52,839 nucleotides of DNA from Gemmatimonadales bacterium. GTDB lineage: Bacteria > Gemmatimonadota > Gemmatimonadetes > Gemmatimonadales > JACORV01. The notes under the pieces were generated by a model. The model made no database searches, was not told the DNA's origin, and saw nothing but the letters and a program-made list of their open reading frames with translations. Shown one piece after another: positions 15,025 through 27,378 of this stretch (its first letter is position 1; the number at the start of each line of letters is the position of its first letter). Made by a program: the position numbers and the translations under genes. The stretch lies in contig DATJUT010000025.1 of the NCBI GenBank assembly GCA_035502185.1, positions 1 to 52,839 on the forward strand, in the 5' to 3' direction.

Positions 15025-16195
15025 GCCGGCCTCCCCGCGCGAGGCGCCCGAACAGCTCCTCGAAGCGCGCCGCGACGGCATCCGGCGCCAGCTGGCGCTT
15101 CAGCCGGGCGCCCAGCTCGGCGGCGAGCGGCCGCGCCGCGGGGTCGCACGCCAGCTCGTCGATCGCGCCGGCGAGCGCCTCGGCGTCGCCCGCGGGCACG
15201 ACGCGGCCCGGCCCGTTGCGCGGCACGATCTCGGTCACGCCGCCCCCGTCCTCCGTGGCCACCACGGGGATGCCGAGCGCGAAGGCCTCGGCCGCGGCGA
15301 GGCCGAAGCCCTCCCCGACGCCGGTGAAGACGAACACGTCCGCGTCGCCGATCGCCTCTGGCACGCGCGACGGCTCCAGCCGGCCCGCGAAGCGCACCCG
15401 GTCCGCGATGCCGAGCGCGCCCGCCCGCGCCTCGAGCGGCCCGCGCTCCGGGCCGTCGCCGACGATCAGGAGGGAAGCCGGGCGGCCCCGGCGCCCGAAC
15501 GCGGCGACGGCGTCGAGCAGCAGGTCGAGGCGCTTCTGCGTGGTCAGGCGGCCCACGGTCACGACGCCCCCGCCCCCGCGGCTGGCGCGCGAGAACCGGT
15601 CCACGTCCAGCGGCATGGGCTGCACCAGCACCACGTCGGGCGCCAGACCCGCGACCTCCGCCGCCCGCCGCGCCACGTAGGACGAGACCGCGGTCACCGC
15701 GGCGGCACCGCGCAGCACGCGCCGCGCCGCGACCCGGGCCGCCGCCGACCGGCGCAGGATCTCGGCGTCCGTGCCGTGCAGCGTCACCACGTACGGCGCG
15801 CCGCCGGCACGGGCCAGCCACGCGCTGACGCCGCCGGGGACCCACCAGTGCGCGTGCACGGCGTCCACCGGCGGCCCGGCGCGGGCGGCGGCGCGGAGGG
15901 CGCGCGCCTGGGCGGCGACCAGCGAGGCCAGCGCCGCGACGCCGGCCGGCGACCGCAGCGCGGACGCCATCGTCCCGCGGTGCGCCAGAATCTCCCGGCC
16001 GGCGGGCGCGTAGCGGACCCGCGTCACCCGGACCCCTTGCCGCTCGCCGCGCCCGCCCGCGCCCTGGTCGGCGGGCGTCACCACCTCGACCGCGTGGCCG
16101 CGGTGGACGAGCGCCACGGCGAGCCGCTCGAGGAACGCACCGGCGAGGTCGCCGTCGAACCGCGGATAGTTGTGGGTGACGCTGAGGATTCTCAC
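15017..16195 (-). CDS. family 4 glycosyltransferase (GT-B fold)
   Basis: A 392-residue GT-B enzyme. The N-terminal domain begins RILSVTHNYPRFDGDLAGAF and contains VHAHWWVPGG. The C-terminal domain has VGRLTTQKRLDLLL, LLIVGDGPERGPLE and the GEGFGLAAAEAFALGIPVVA signature with the catalytic/nucleotide-binding Glu residues of GT4. Substrates are unknown. The GTG start has a poor ribosome-binding site, and a 40-base gap separates it from the methyltransferase gene upstream, the largest gap in this part of the directon. Confidence 0.9.
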   Translation of the reverse strand: MRILSVTHNYPRFDGDLAGAFLERLAVALVHRGHAVEVVTPADQGAGGRGERQGVRVTRVRYAPAGREILAHRGTMASALRSPAGVAALASLVAAQARALRAAARAGPPVDAVHAHWWVPGGVSAWLARAGGAPYVVTLHGTDAEILRRSAAARVAARRVLRGAAAVTAVSSYVARRAAEVAGLAPDVVLVQPMPLDVDRFSRASRGGGGVVTVGRLTTQKRLDLLLDAVAAFGRRGRPASLLIVGDGPERGPLEARAGALGIADRVRFAGRLEPSRVPEAIGDADVFVFTGVGEGFGLAAAEAFALGIPVVATEDGGGVTEIVPRNGPGRVVPAGDAEALAGAIDELACDPAARPLAAELGARLKRQLAPDAVAARFEELFGRLARGGRRA

Positions 16196-16235
16196 GGGGG
16201 ACCGGCGGCGGCGCTGGCGGTGGCGCCCGGCGGGA

Positions 16236-16847
16236 TCACGCCTTGACGAACCGGTACACGATCGAGCGCGCGAGCAGCGCGAACATCGGGATCGGCGGGT
16301 GGAGGTACGTGCCGCCGAACCCGTCGAGGCGGAACCCGTTCATCTCGCCGAGCCGGGTCATGGTCTGGCGCGTCCACCCGTAGATGTGGCCCTGCCGGTC
16401 CGGGATGCGCAGCAGGTTCCAGACCAGCTCCTTCACGTGGTACGGGTTCGGGACCGACAGCACCAGCACGCCGCCCGGGCGCAGCACCCGGTGCATCTCC
16501 CGCAGGGCGCCGTACGGGTTGGGCACGTGCTCCAGCACCTCGATGCAGAACACGTGGTCGAACGAGGCGTCGGGGAACGGGATGCCGTCGGAGACGTCGC
16601 GGACGACGATGTCGGGGCCGGCGAACTCGGGGGTGATGTCCATCCCCTGGTAGCGGACGCCCGGCGGCAGGAAGCGCCTGAGCCCGCCGTCGCGGCAGCC
16701 GATGTCGAGCACCGCCGCGTCCGGCGCCACGCGCGCGAGCCGCGCGGCCTTGCGGAAGCGCATCCGCTCCTCGCCGGTCTTGCGCCACGCGACGCGCTGG
16801 CGGTAGAAGCCTTGCAGCTCCTCCGAGCCGGGGGCGATCCGGGTCAC
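16236..16847 (-). CDS. SAM-dependent class I methyltransferase
   Basis: A 203-residue protein with the class I methyltransferase motif I VLDIGCRDGGLRRF, an acidic residue ending strand 2 (YQGMDI), and the motif IV-like FDHVFCIEVLEHVPNP, then HRVLRPGGVLVLSVPNP. It belongs to the Methyltransf_11/UbiE-like group. In this setting it may methylate a sugar or lipid, but the substrate cannot be read from sequence. GTG 16847 overlaps the glycosyltransferase stop by four bases (GTGA). Confidence 0.88.
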   Translation of the reverse strand: MTRIAPGSEELQGFYRQRVAWRKTGEERMRFRKAARLARVAPDAAVLDIGCRDGGLRRFLPPGVRYQGMDITPEFAGPDIVVRDVSDGIPFPDASFDHVFCIEVLEHVPNPYGALREMHRVLRPGGVLVLSVPNPYHVKELVWNLLRIPDRQGHIYGWTRQTMTRLGEMNGFRLDGFGGTYLHPPIPMFALLARSIVYRFVKA

Positions 16848-17833
16848 GGCCGCGTGCCGGCGCCGTCCGCCGGGCCGGTCGCGGACCGCTCGTCCCGGAG
16901 CCGCGCCAGCTCCCGCCTCAGCTCGCGGGTCTCCTCGCGCTGGCCCGCCATCATCTCGCCGATGAAGCCGAAGCCGAACAGGGCGATCCCCGAGATGACC
17001 AGGATCTCGATCAGGTTGAGGAGCGGCCGGAACCCGACGCCGAAGCCGAACCGGATGACGAGCGCCACGACGCCGGCCAGGAAGCCGAGCAGGAACAGCA
17101 GCGTGCCGGTGACGCCGAAGAACAGCATCGGCTTGCGGCCGTACTTGAGCTGGAACCACACCGAGACGAGGTCCATCACGCCGACCGGGATGCGGCCGAT
17201 GCCGAACTTGCTGGTGCCGGCGCGGCGGGGGTGCAGCGTCACGGGGCGCTCGGCCAGCCGGAAGCCCTCGGCGCTCGCCACCACCGCGAAGAACCGGTGC
17301 CAGTCGGCGCGCGGGGGCACCGCGTCCATGATCTCCCGGCGGTACGCCTTGACGGAATTGAGGTCGGTGACGCGCACGCCGAACAGCCAGCGGCACAGCC
17401 GGTTGTAGACGCCGGAGACGAACGCCTTCTCGTAGCGCCCCTGCTTGGTGCCGGTCACCAGGTCGGCCTCGCCGGCGAGGATCGGCGCCACCAGCGAGGG
17501 GATCTCCGCCGGGAGGTACTGCAGGTCGGCGGGATAGAAGACCAGCACCTGGCCGCGCGCGGCCTGCCCCGCCGTCCGGAGCGCGTCCGCGATGCCCTGC
17601 CGGGTGCGGTGCCGCACCGAGCGGAGGAAGGCGTGCCGCGCCCCGAGCTCGGCCAGCACCCGGGGCGTGGCGTCCGCGCTGCCGTCGTCCACCACCACGA
17701 CCTCGGCCGAGAACGGCGCCGCCGCCAGCGCGGCGGCCGCCTGGGCGACGAACTCCGGGAGGTTCTCCGCCTCGTCCTTGGCCGGTACCAGGACGCTCAC
17801 CTGCACCGGGCCGCGGCCGTCGGCGAGGCTCAT
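16844..17833 (-). CDS. membrane-anchored family 2 glycosyltransferase (ArnC/GtrB-like)
   Basis: A 329-residue protein with a GT-A domain (VSVLVPAKDEAENL, VVVDDGSADAT, YPADLQYLP) and two C-terminal membrane helices at about residues 240-262 and 272-294. It ends in a charged helical tail (REETRELRRELARLRDE). This arrangement is typical of polyprenyl-phosphate glycosyltransferases such as ArnC and GtrB. It is the third GT2-type gene in the window. The ATG overlaps the rpoN stop (ATGA), so it is coupled to rpoN. Confidence 0.9.
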   Translation of the reverse strand: MSLADGRGPVQVSVLVPAKDEAENLPEFVAQAAAALAAAPFSAEVVVVDDGSADATPRVLAELGARHAFLRSVRHRTRQGIADALRTAGQAARGQVLVFYPADLQYLPAEIPSLVAPILAGEADLVTGTKQGRYEKAFVSGVYNRLCRWLFGVRVTDLNSVKAYRREIMDAVPPRADWHRFFAVVASAEGFRLAERPVTLHPRRAGTSKFGIGRIPVGVMDLVSVWFQLKYGRKPMLFFGVTGTLLFLLGFLAGVVALVIRFGFGVGFRPLLNLIEILVISGIALFGFGFIGEMMAGQREETRELRRELARLRDERSATGPADGAGTRP

Positions 17834-19284
17834 ACGCGCTTGCGCATCCGGGCCGACAGGATGCCGAGCTGGTCGCGGTACTTGGCCACGGTGCGGCGCG
17901 CGATGCGCACGCCCCGCTCCCGCAGCTTCTGGACGATCTGCTGGTCGGTCAGCGGGTCGTGGGGCGTCTCGTCGCCCACCAGCTTCTGGATCTGCGCCTT
18001 GATCGCCCGCGCGCTGGCGTCCTCGCCGCTGGTGGTCGAGAGCGCGCTGGAGAAGAAGAACTTGAGTGGCAGCACGCCGCGCGGGGTCTGCACGTACTTC
18101 TCGTTGGTCACCCGGCTCACGGTGCTCTCGTGCATGTTGATCACCTCGGCCACCTCGCGGAGCGTCAGCGGCTTGAGGTGCTCGATCCCCTTCTCGAAGA
18201 AGTCGTGCTGCCGGTCCACGATGAAGTTCATCACCTTGAGCATGGTCTGCCGACGCTGCTCGATGGCCTGGATCATCCACTGCGCGCTGTTGAGGCGCTG
18301 GGTGATGAACTCGCGGTTCTCGCCGACGAACTTCTTCTTGTCCCGCGCCACCTCCTGGTAGGCGCGCGACAGGCGCAGCCGCGGGAGGTTGGTGTCGTTG
18401 AGGAACACCCGGTACTTGCCGTCGATCTTCTCGACGATCAGGTCGGGGATGATGTAGTCGCCCTCGGAGGAGCTGAACCGCAGGCCGGGCTTGGGATCGA
18501 GCTTGGCGATCTCGTCGGCGGCCGCCTGGACCTCGGCCGTGTCGAGGCCGAGGCGCTTGGCCAGGTCGCTCCAGCGGTGCGCGATCAGGTCGTCGAACGC
18601 CTCGTCGAGCAGCCGGTACGCCAGCGAGCCCGTCTCGCCCTTGTCCTTCAGCTGGAGCAACAGGCACTCGCGCAGGTCGCGCGCGCCGACCCCGGGCGGG
18701 TCGAGCGTCTGCACGACGGCGAGCACCGCCTGCGCCTCCTCCAGGGTGTACGGGGCCTGGGCGGGCGCCGCCTCGCGCTCGGCCGCGAACTCCTCCTGGA
18801 GGCCGTTGGTGGCTGCGACGATCTCCTCCAGCGTCGCGGAGAGGTACCCGTCGCCGCCGATGTTGCCGAGGAACTCCTCCACCAGCAGGCGCTGCCGGTC
18901 GGTGAGGTCCAGCAGCTGCAGCTGCTCGCGCAGGTAGCTGGTGAGGTCGCGCGTCTGCACCGACACGGGCTCGGAGAACTCGCGTTCCTCGGTGGGCGCG
19001 CGCCAGTCGCCCTGGTCGAACCCGTCGAGGAGGATGTCCTCCCAGTTGATCTCTTCCCGGTCCGCGGGCTCCGACGCCTCCTTCTTCTCGGCCAGCGTGG
19101 CGGGCGTCTCCTCCTCCTCCTCGGGCTCGAGCAGCTCGAGGAACGGATTGGCGGTCAGCTCCTGCTTGAGGTGCTGCTGCAGGTCCAGCAGCGGCATGTA
19201 CAGCAGGTCCATCGCCTGGTAGAGGCGCGGATTGATGCGCAGGTCCTGCCGAAGGACCGTGTGCTGGCCGAGCGTCGTCTTCAC
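17830..19284 (-). CDS. rpoN: RNA polymerase sigma-54 factor
   Basis: RpoN directs RNA polymerase to -24/-12 promoters that need enhancer-binding ATPases. The 484-residue protein has the Gln/Leu-rich region I ([18 protein letters not shown]), an acidic region II ([10 protein letters not shown]), the core-binding domain, the helix-turn-helix [19 protein letters not shown], and the RpoN box [12 protein letters not shown] near the C-terminus. GTG 19284 overlaps lptB (GTGA). Placement directly after lptB is common in Gram-negative bacteria. Confidence 0.97.
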   Translation of the reverse strand: MKTTLGQHTVLRQDLRINPRLYQAMDLLYMPLLDLQQHLKQELTANPFLELLEPEEEEETPATLAEKKEASEPADREEINWEDILLDGFDQGDWRAPTEEREFSEPVSVQTRDLTSYLREQLQLLDLTDRQRLLVEEFLGNIGGDGYLSATLEEIVAATNGLQEEFAAEREAAPAQAPYTLEEAQAVLAVVQTLDPPGVGARDLRECLLLQLKDKGETGSLAYRLLDEAFDDLIAHRWSDLAKRLGLDTAEVQAAADEIAKLDPKPGLRFSSSEGDYIIPDLIVEKIDGKYRVFLNDTNLPRLRLSRAYQEVARDKKKFVGENREFITQRLNSAQWMIQAIEQRRQTMLKVMNFIVDRQHDFFEKGIEHLKPLTLREVAEVINMHESTVSRVTNEKYVQTPRGVLPLKFFFSSALSTTSGEDASARAIKAQIQKLVGDETPHDPLTDQQIVQKLRERGVRIARRTVAKYRDQLGILSARMRKRV

Positions 19285-20474
19285 GCGGCCGGCGACAGGC
19301 GCGCCCGCAGGCGCGCGGTGAGGGTGGGCCCGAGGTACAGCTCCGCCACCCGGTCGTCGTACACCAGGGCGCGGACGGTGCCGGAGACCTGGACCTTGCC
19401 CTCGAACATGATGTAGGCGCGGTCCACGATGTCGAGCGTCTGCTCCACGTTGTGGTCGGTGATGAGCACCCCGATGCCCTTGCGCCGCAGGCCGGCCACG
19501 ATGGTCTGGATGTCGTGCACGGCGATGGGGTCCACGCCCGAGAACGGCTCGTCCAGCAGCATGAACTTGGGCCGCGTCACCAGCGCGCGGGTGATCTCCA
19601 GCCGGCGCCGCTCGCCGCCCGAGAGCGAGTAGGCCTTGCTGCGCCGCAGGTGCCGGATCGACAGCTCGTCGAGCAGGGTCTCCAGCCGGTGCATCCGCTC
19701 CTCGTGGCCGATGGGCAGCGTCTCGAGGATGGCGAGGAGGTTCTCCTCCACCGTGAGCTTGCGGAACACCGAGGGCTCCTGCGCCAGGTAGCCGATGCCC
19801 TGCCGCGCCCGCAGGTACATCGGCAGGCTGCTGATGTCCTGGCCGTCCAGCTGGATGCGGCCGGCCTCCGGCGTGATCAGGCCCACCATCATGTAGAAGG
19901 TCGTGGTCTTGCCGGCCCCGTTCGGCCCCAGCAGGCCCACGATCTCCCCCTGCCCGAGCCGGATGTCGACGTCGTCCACCACCGTGCGCCGGCTGTAGGT
20001 CTTGCGCAGGCCGAAGGCCTCGAGCAGGCTGCCCGCCGGCTCGCCCTCGACGGCCGCGGGCTGGTCGCCGGTGTCGTGCGTGACCATGCCCTGCCACGCC
20101 GTCTCGAGCAGCATCGTCCGCGCGCCCTCGCGGTCGGCGGCCAGCGTGGCCCAGGTCTCCGGATGGAACTGCACCACGGCGCTCTCGTCCCAGCCGCGGC
20201 CCGCGTCGAGGATCACCGCCTCGGTGGCGAGCCGCGGCAGCACGGACGCCGCGAGGTGGCGACGCACGTCGTCCACCGACAGCGTGCCGGGGTCGGTGAG
20301 GCCGGCGTCGCCGGCGGCGCGGCGGAGCGCGGCGAGGTAGTCCTCGCGGTAGGCGACGGCCGCGGCGCCGAACGGCGTGGTGCCGCCCTCGTCGGCGCTC
20401 CGCAGCAGCGCGGCGAGCGCCAGGCAGATCGAGGGGTCGCGGCCCCGCAGCTGGGTGAGCAGGGCTTCGCTCAC
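19281..20474 (-). CDS. lptB: LPS export ABC transporter ATPase LptB with an unusual N-terminal extension
   Basis: LptB powers extraction of lipopolysaccharide from the inner membrane with LptFG. The ABC domain runs from about residue 149 to the end: Walker A GPNGAGKT at 183-190, the Q-loop region [12 protein letters not shown], signature LSGGERRR, Walker [16 protein letters not shown] and the H-loop ITDHNV. Normal LptB is about 240 residues; this protein has 397 because of roughly 148 residues in front that I do not recognise. The GTG at 20474 overlaps the lptA stop by four bases, which supports the extension as real. A shorter start nearer the ABC domain cannot be excluded. Confidence 0.9.
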   Translation of the reverse strand: MSEALLTQLRGRDPSICLALAALLRSADEGGTTPFGAAAVAYREDYLAALRRAAGDAGLTDPGTLSVDDVRRHLAASVLPRLATEAVILDAGRGWDESAVVQFHPETWATLAADREGARTMLLETAWQGMVTHDTGDQPAAVEGEPAGSLLEAFGLRKTYSRRTVVDDVDIRLGQGEIVGLLGPNGAGKTTTFYMMVGLITPEAGRIQLDGQDISSLPMYLRARQGIGYLAQEPSVFRKLTVEENLLAILETLPIGHEERMHRLETLLDELSIRHLRRSKAYSLSGGERRRLEITRALVTRPKFMLLDEPFSGVDPIAVHDIQTIVAGLRRKGIGVLITDHNVEQTLDIVDRAYIMFEGKVQVSGTVRALVYDDRVAELYLGPTLTARLRARLSPAA

Positions 20475-22012
20475 GGTCGTCCCCGTCCGGGCGGTCGCGC
20501 CGGGCCCGCGGGCGGCGGCGGCGCCGGCGTCGCGGGTGCGCCCGTGTCCGGGGCGGCGCCGGGCGCGCCGGCCCGCGCACGCGTGGTGTCGGCCGCCGGG
20601 CTGCGGGTGCTGTCGGCGCGCGCCCGGGTCGTGTCGCGGGGCGGCGGCAGCGGCTCCAGGTACACGCCGTCCGCCGTCCCGACGATGTCCACGGTCTGGA
20701 CCTTCGAGTGCGCGGCCGTGGCGATGTCGATGCGGCGTCCCCGCGAGTAGTTCACGCCCTTCCGGCCCCGCGCCGCCGAGGTGTCGGCGGCCTCCACGTG
20801 GTACAGCGCCCGGGCGGACCCGAACGCGGTCATGTGCTGCAGCTCGGAGGTGGGCCGGGTGGCGGCGCTGTCGCGGACGACGGCGAAGTCCGCCCGCAGC
20901 GTGTCCCCGGTGATCCAGTCCTCGTCGGCCCGCACCAGCGCCGCGCCGCGCCGCGCCGTGGTATCGCGCGCCGTGGTGTCGCGGGCGGTGGTGTCGCGGG
21001 CCGTGGTGTCCTCCCGCACCGTCGTGTCGCGGGTCGTGGTCCGCGCGTGGCCGTAGGCCCACACCAGCCGCAGCAGCTGGGCGGGCATGTGGATGTCCAG
21101 GGAGTCGGCGACGATGGTGTGGAGGCCGGACACCGCATCGGGCCGCTGCCGCCGCCCCCACGCCTCGACCAGCTGGACCTTGCCGCTATCGAGGGTCATG
21201 TCGATGGTGTCGGCCTTGAGGCGCCAGTCGGTGCCCCGGGCATTCGCCTGGCCCGCGGAGATCACGCGCCGGATCTCGTGCGAGGGCGTGAGCCGGAACG
21301 TGATCCGGTTGCCGTCGAGGTGGTAGGCGTCGTTGCCGGTCCCGTTCACCTGCGGCTGGCCCAGCAGCGCGCCGACGGCGTGCCCGAGGTCGAGCTCGGC
21401 CGAGTCGCCCCGGGCCGCCAGGTCGGACCGGTCGATGGTCACGTTGCCGCCGCCCCACATCTGGTCGTTGCCGCGCATCCGCGAGCGGTCGGCCACGACC
21501 ACGAACGGCTCGGCACTGTCCGGCCGCGTGCCGCTGGGCGCGGAGTAGAAGTGCATCGTGGGCCGCCCGCGGGCGTAGGTCTCGACCGTGTCGCGGAGCG
21601 GCGGCGCGGCCCGGTAGTAGTCCAGGTTCGGGCCGCGCAGGTCCGAGCCCGTGTGCAGGTTCTTGGTGTAGACGTTGCCCTCCGCGTACAGCCGTTCCTG
21701 CCTCAGGTAGTACGTCACCTTGTCCGCGTTCAGGATCGAGGTGCTGTCCTCGAACCGGACGTGGCGCATCAGGTACAGGAGGTCGTTCCCGGGATACCAC
21801 GCCACGGAGTCGGCGTACATCCGGGTCGGCTGCTCGCGGCAGTGGGCCCACACGCCCCCGCCGGCGAAGGTGTCGTAGGCGCCGTTGTCGAGGTGGAACT
21901 GGCTGTGCCGGCTCGAGTCGATCTGGACGTTGCAGGTCGAGCCGGCCGGACCCTGCTGCGCCCGCGCCGGCGCGGCCACGAGGGCCAGGGCGATCACCAG
22001 GCAGGGCCGCAT
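20471..22012 (-). CDS. LptA/OstA-like periplasmic protein with low-complexity tail
   Basis: A 513-residue exported protein with a signal peptide ([18 protein letters not shown]). The body repeats OstA-type units such as [20 protein letters not shown] and [18 protein letters not shown]. In Gram-negative bacteria LptA forms the periplasmic bridge that carries LPS to the outer membrane. At 513 residues it is far longer than E. coli LptA (185), and it may combine LptA-like and LptD-N-like repeats. Two regions are unusual: four tandem DTTAR units (DNA 20951-21010) and an Asp/Thr/Pro/Ala-rich C-terminus. The gene sits between lptC and lptB. Confidence 0.78.
   Translation of the reverse strand: MRPCLVIALALVAAPARAQQGPAGSTCNVQIDSSRHSQFHLDNGAYDTFAGGGVWAHCREQPTRMYADSVAWYPGNDLLYLMRHVRFEDSTSILNADKVTYYLRQERLYAEGNVYTKNLHTGSDLRGPNLDYYRAAPPLRDTVETYARGRPTMHFYSAPSGTRPDSAEPFVVVADRSRMRGNDQMWGGGNVTIDRSDLAARGDSAELDLGHAVGALLGQPQVNGTGNDAYHLDGNRITFRLTPSHEIRRVISAGQANARGTDWRLKADTIDMTLDSGKVQLVEAWGRRQRPDAVSGLHTIVADSLDIHMPAQLLRLVWAYGHARTTTRDTTVREDTTARDTTARDTTARDTTARRGAALVRADEDWITGDTLRADFAVVRDSAATRPTSELQHMTAFGSARALYHVEAADTSAARGRKGVNYSRGRRIDIATAAHSKVQTVDIVGTADGVYLEPLPPPRDTTRARADSTRSPAADTTRARAGAPGAAPDTGAPATPAPPPPAGPARPPGRGRP
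20951..21010 (-). repeat. 15-bp tandem repeat, four units, inside the lptA-like gene
   Basis: Four consecutive 15-bp units encode DTTAR four times. They are nearly identical at DNA level, differing at a few positions. Because the unit length is a multiple of three, copy-number change would keep the frame. It is a candidate for length variation between strains. Confidence 0.8.
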
Positions 22013-22013
22013 G

Positions 22014-22577
22014 CTAGCGCGCCGGCATGACGAGCTGCCCCGCCGTGCCCTTCGCGTGCTGGGTGCTGCAGTTGATGAACGACGGGTCGCAGACGAAGCC
22101 CACGCCCTCGAAATGCTGCGTCCCCTTGTCGGCGACGTACGGCCGGTCTGTCCGGACCTCGTTCTTGGTCGGATCGTACTCGAGGTAGGACGTGTGCAGC
22201 CGCGCCTGGTCCGCCAGGCGGACCACCAGCACCGAGTCCCGGGCCCACATCTGGTTGGTGCGGGTGAAGTACGCGCCGGTCCTGCCGGTGAGCACGGACT
22301 CGGCCTCGCCCTGCTCCGAGTAGAACGTCACCTTCACGTGGACCAGGTCCACCCGCCCGCTCGCCTCGTACATGAACGCGGTGTCGGCCTGGAGGAAGGC
22401 CTGCTTCACGCCCTCCTTGGTCAGGTACTGGGTCAGGCCCCACATCGTCTGGTCCGCGCTGTCGGCGGCCGTGCCCGTGGCCGCCACGTTGCGGTCGGTG
22501 CCGCCGCACGCCGCGACCAGCACCGCCGCCAGCGCGCCCGCGCACCACCGGGCCCGGCGCCAGACGCCGCGGCTCAT
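22014..22577 (-). CDS. lptC: LptC-like lipoprotein
   Basis: A 187-residue protein with a lipoprotein signal peptide and lipobox VAAC (Cys24). The OstA/LptC-type beta region follows: MYEASGRVDLVHVKVTFYSE, YLEYDPTKNEVRTD, HFEGVGFVCDPSF. LptC normally links the LptBFG transporter to LptA; E. coli LptC keeps a membrane helix, whereas this one looks lipid-anchored. It lies between kdsD and lptA, with an ATGA overlap to kdsD. The family call rests on motif resemblance plus position. Confidence 0.8.
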   Translation of the reverse strand: MSRGVWRRARWCAGALAAVLVAACGGTDRNVAATGTAADSADQTMWGLTQYLTKEGVKQAFLQADTAFMYEASGRVDLVHVKVTFYSEQGEAESVLTGRTGAYFTRTNQMWARDSVLVVRLADQARLHTSYLEYDPTKNEVRTDRPYVADKGTQHFEGVGFVCDPSFINCSTQHAKGTAGQLVMPAR

Positions 22578-23554
22578 CCCGCCCCCGCCCGCAGCAGGTC
22601 GTGGAGGTGGACGATGCCGAGCAGCAGGCCGTCGTCGTCCACCACCGGCATCGCCATGATGCCGTGCTGCTCGAGGCGGTTCACGGCGGAGCTCCCCAGC
22701 TCGTCGGGCTTGGCGAGCTTGGGGGTGCGGGTCATCACCTCGCTCACGGGCACGTCCAGGAAGTCGGGCCGGCGCTCCATCAGCCGGGTGAGGTCGCCGG
22801 CCGTCACCACGCCGGCCACGCCGCGCCGGTCGTCCACCACGACCACCGTGCCCCGCCGCTCGGCCAGCAACAGCACGCACTGCCGCATGCTGGCGTCGGC
22901 TCCGAGCGTGGGGAGGTTCTGGGTCACCATCACGTCCCGCACCAGCAGCAGGAGCCGCCGCCCGAGCGCGCCGCCCGGATGCAGCCGGGCGAAGTCCTCC
23001 TCCTTGAACCCCTTGGCCTCGAAGACGGCGACGGCGAGGGCGTCGCCGAGCGCCAGGGCCACGGTGGTGCTGGTGGTGGGCGCGAGATCGAGCGGGCACG
23101 CCTCCTCGGCGATCGAGGCGTCGAGCGTCACGTCCGCGTGGTGCGCCAGGGTCGACTCCGGCCCGCCGGTGATGGCGACGATCGGCACGCCGAGGCGCTT
23201 GAGGAACCCGACCAGCGGGAACAGCTCGTCCGTCTCGCCGCTCTTGGAGAGCAGGATCGCCACGTCGTCGCGCCCGACGATCCCGAGATCGCCGTGCACG
23301 CTGTCCACCGCGTGGAGGTAGGTCGCCGGGGAGCCGGTCGAGGTGAGCGTGGCGGCGATCTTGCGCGCGATCACGCCCGACTTGCCGACGCCCGACACCA
23401 CGATGCGGCCCCGGCACCCCACCACCAGCCGTACGGCGTCCGCGAACCGCCCGTCGAGCCGCTGGGCCAGGGCCGCCACCGCGCCCGCCTCCTGGACCAG
23501 CACCTGGCGGCCCCGCTCCAGCGCGTGGCCGGCCGCGTCAGCGTGCTGCGACAT
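22574..23554 (-). CDS. kdsD: D-arabinose 5-phosphate isomerase (KpsF/KdsD)
   Basis: This enzyme converts ribulose 5-phosphate to arabinose 5-phosphate, the first KDO precursor. The 326-residue protein has an N-terminal SIS domain (IVVSGVGKSGVIARKIAATL, LLSKSGETDE, the PTTSTTVALALGDALAV segment) and two C-terminal CBS domains from about residue 200 (RDVMV...; SEVMTRTP...). Length and domain order match KdsD. It overlaps kdsC by 17 bases and lptC by four. Confidence 0.96.
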   Translation of the reverse strand: MSQHADAAGHALERGRQVLVQEAGAVAALAQRLDGRFADAVRLVVGCRGRIVVSGVGKSGVIARKIAATLTSTGSPATYLHAVDSVHGDLGIVGRDDVAILLSKSGETDELFPLVGFLKRLGVPIVAITGGPESTLAHHADVTLDASIAEEACPLDLAPTTSTTVALALGDALAVAVFEAKGFKEEDFARLHPGGALGRRLLLLVRDVMVTQNLPTLGADASMRQCVLLLAERRGTVVVVDDRRGVAGVVTAGDLTRLMERRPDFLDVPVSEVMTRTPKLAKPDELGSSAVNRLEQHGIMAMPVVDDDGLLLGIVHLHDLLRAGAG

Positions 23555-24095
23555 CGCCCCGCTCCCGGAGATAGGTGCGCACCGCGTCGGCCCACACGCC
23601 GCGGGCCTGCAGGAAGGCCTCGGCGAACTCGCGGACGGCGCCGCGCCCCCCGGCCGCCGCGGTGGTGTACCGCGCCGCCTCCTTCGCCTCGCGGCACGCG
23701 TTGGCGACCGCGACCGGGAGGCCGACGCGCCTGAGGAGCGGCAGGTCCGGGAGGTCGTCGCCGATGAAGCAGGCCTCCTCCCAGCGGGTCTGGCGCCTCG
23801 CCAGGATGGCCTCGAATGCCGCGAGCTTGCGGGCCCCGGCGTCGGCCGCGAAATCGTCCACCTCGAGCTCCTCGGCGCGCAGCCGGGCGGCATCGCCCGC
23901 GCGCCCGGTCACGATCGCGACCACCAGGCCCGCGACCCGGAGCAGGTGCACGCCGAGGCCGTCCTGGATGTCGAAGCGCTTCAGCTCGACCGGCTGGCCC
24001 CCGGCGCTCCCGATGTACAGCCCGCCGTCGGTCATGGTGCCGTCGACGTCGAAGCCGACGAGCCGCACGCGCCGGGCGATGCCCGGCTCAATCAT
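23538..24095 (-). CDS. kdsC: KDO 8-phosphate phosphatase (KdsC)
   Basis: KdsC removes phosphate from KDO 8-phosphate. The 185-residue HAD-family protein has motif I FDVDGTMTDGGLYI, motif II in IVTGR, a lysine motif in the ADAGARKLAAFE segment, and the metal-binding CFIGDDLPDLPLL. It lacks a cap domain, as usual for KdsC tetramers. The ATG overlaps kdsA by eight bases. Confidence 0.95.
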   Translation of the reverse strand: MIEPGIARRVRLVGFDVDGTMTDGGLYIGSAGGQPVELKRFDIQDGLGVHLLRVAGLVVAIVTGRAGDAARLRAEELEVDDFAADAGARKLAAFEAILARRQTRWEEACFIGDDLPDLPLLRRVGLPVAVANACREAKEAARYTTAAAGGRGAVREFAEAFLQARGVWADAVRTYLRERGDVAAR

Positions 24096-24914
24096 GCGGC
24101 CTCCCTCCCCGGGCGGTGTGCCAGACGTCCAGGGCCCGGGACACGATCCGGTCGAGGTCGGCGAGCGGAATCATGTTCGGCCCGTCCGACGGGGCGTGGT
24201 CCGGGTCCGGATGGGTCTCGAGGAAGAACCCGTCCGCGCCCGCGGCGGCGGCGGCCATCAGCAGCGCGGGGATGAACTCCCGCAGGCCCCCGCTGGCGCC
24301 CCCCTGCCCCTGGCCGGGCTGCTGCACGCTGTGCGTGCCGTCGAACACGACCGGGGCGCGGCACGCGGCGGCCAGCCGCGCGAAGTTCCGCATGTCCACC
24401 ACCAGGTCGCCGTAGCCGAAGAACGTCCCGCGCTCCGTCACCGCCACCGCGGGGGCGCCGCCGCTCCGGACCTTCTCGACCGCGCCCGCCATGCCCTCCG
24501 GCGACATCCACTGCCCCTTCTTGACGTTGACCGGCTTGCCCGCGCCGCCGACGGCCACCAGCAGGTCCGTCTGCCGGCACAGGAAGGCCGGGACCTGCAG
24601 CACGTCGGCCACCGCCGCCGCGGCGGGGACCTGGGACGCGTCGTGCACATCGGTCAGGACCGGCAGCCCGGTGGCCCGGCGCACGCGGTCCAGGGCCGCG
24701 AGCCCCGCCTCGAGGCCGGGCCCGCGCGCGGCCGCGAGGCGCGAGCGGTTGGCCTTGTCGTACGACGCCTTGTAGGTGACGGAGATGCCGAGCCGGCGCG
24801 CGAGGTCCGCGAGGTGCTCGCCGACCCGGAGGTTCAGCCGGTCGTCCTCGACCACGCACGGGCCGGCGATGAGGAACGGGCCGGGCCCGAACGGCGCCGC
24901 CGCGGCCGTGCCCA

Positions 24915-24915
<1 letters not shown>
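24088..24915 (-). CDS. kdsA: KDO 8-phosphate synthase, probably metal-dependent class
   Basis: KdsA condenses phosphoenolpyruvate with arabinose 5-phosphate. The 275-residue TIM-barrel protein has IAGPC at residues 16-20 where E. coli KdsA has an Asn; a Cys here marks the metal-dependent class. The other three expected ligands are visible: His in FDGTHSVQQP, Glu in FFLETHPDP and Asp in SDGPNM. KGQWMSPEGM and ERGTFFGY are further family motifs. The ATG overlaps the pyrG stop by one base. Confidence 0.95.
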
Positions 24916-27345
<2,430 letters not shown>

Positions 27346-27378
27346 GGAAGCGGGGCGTGCGTGCAAGAATCACACCGC

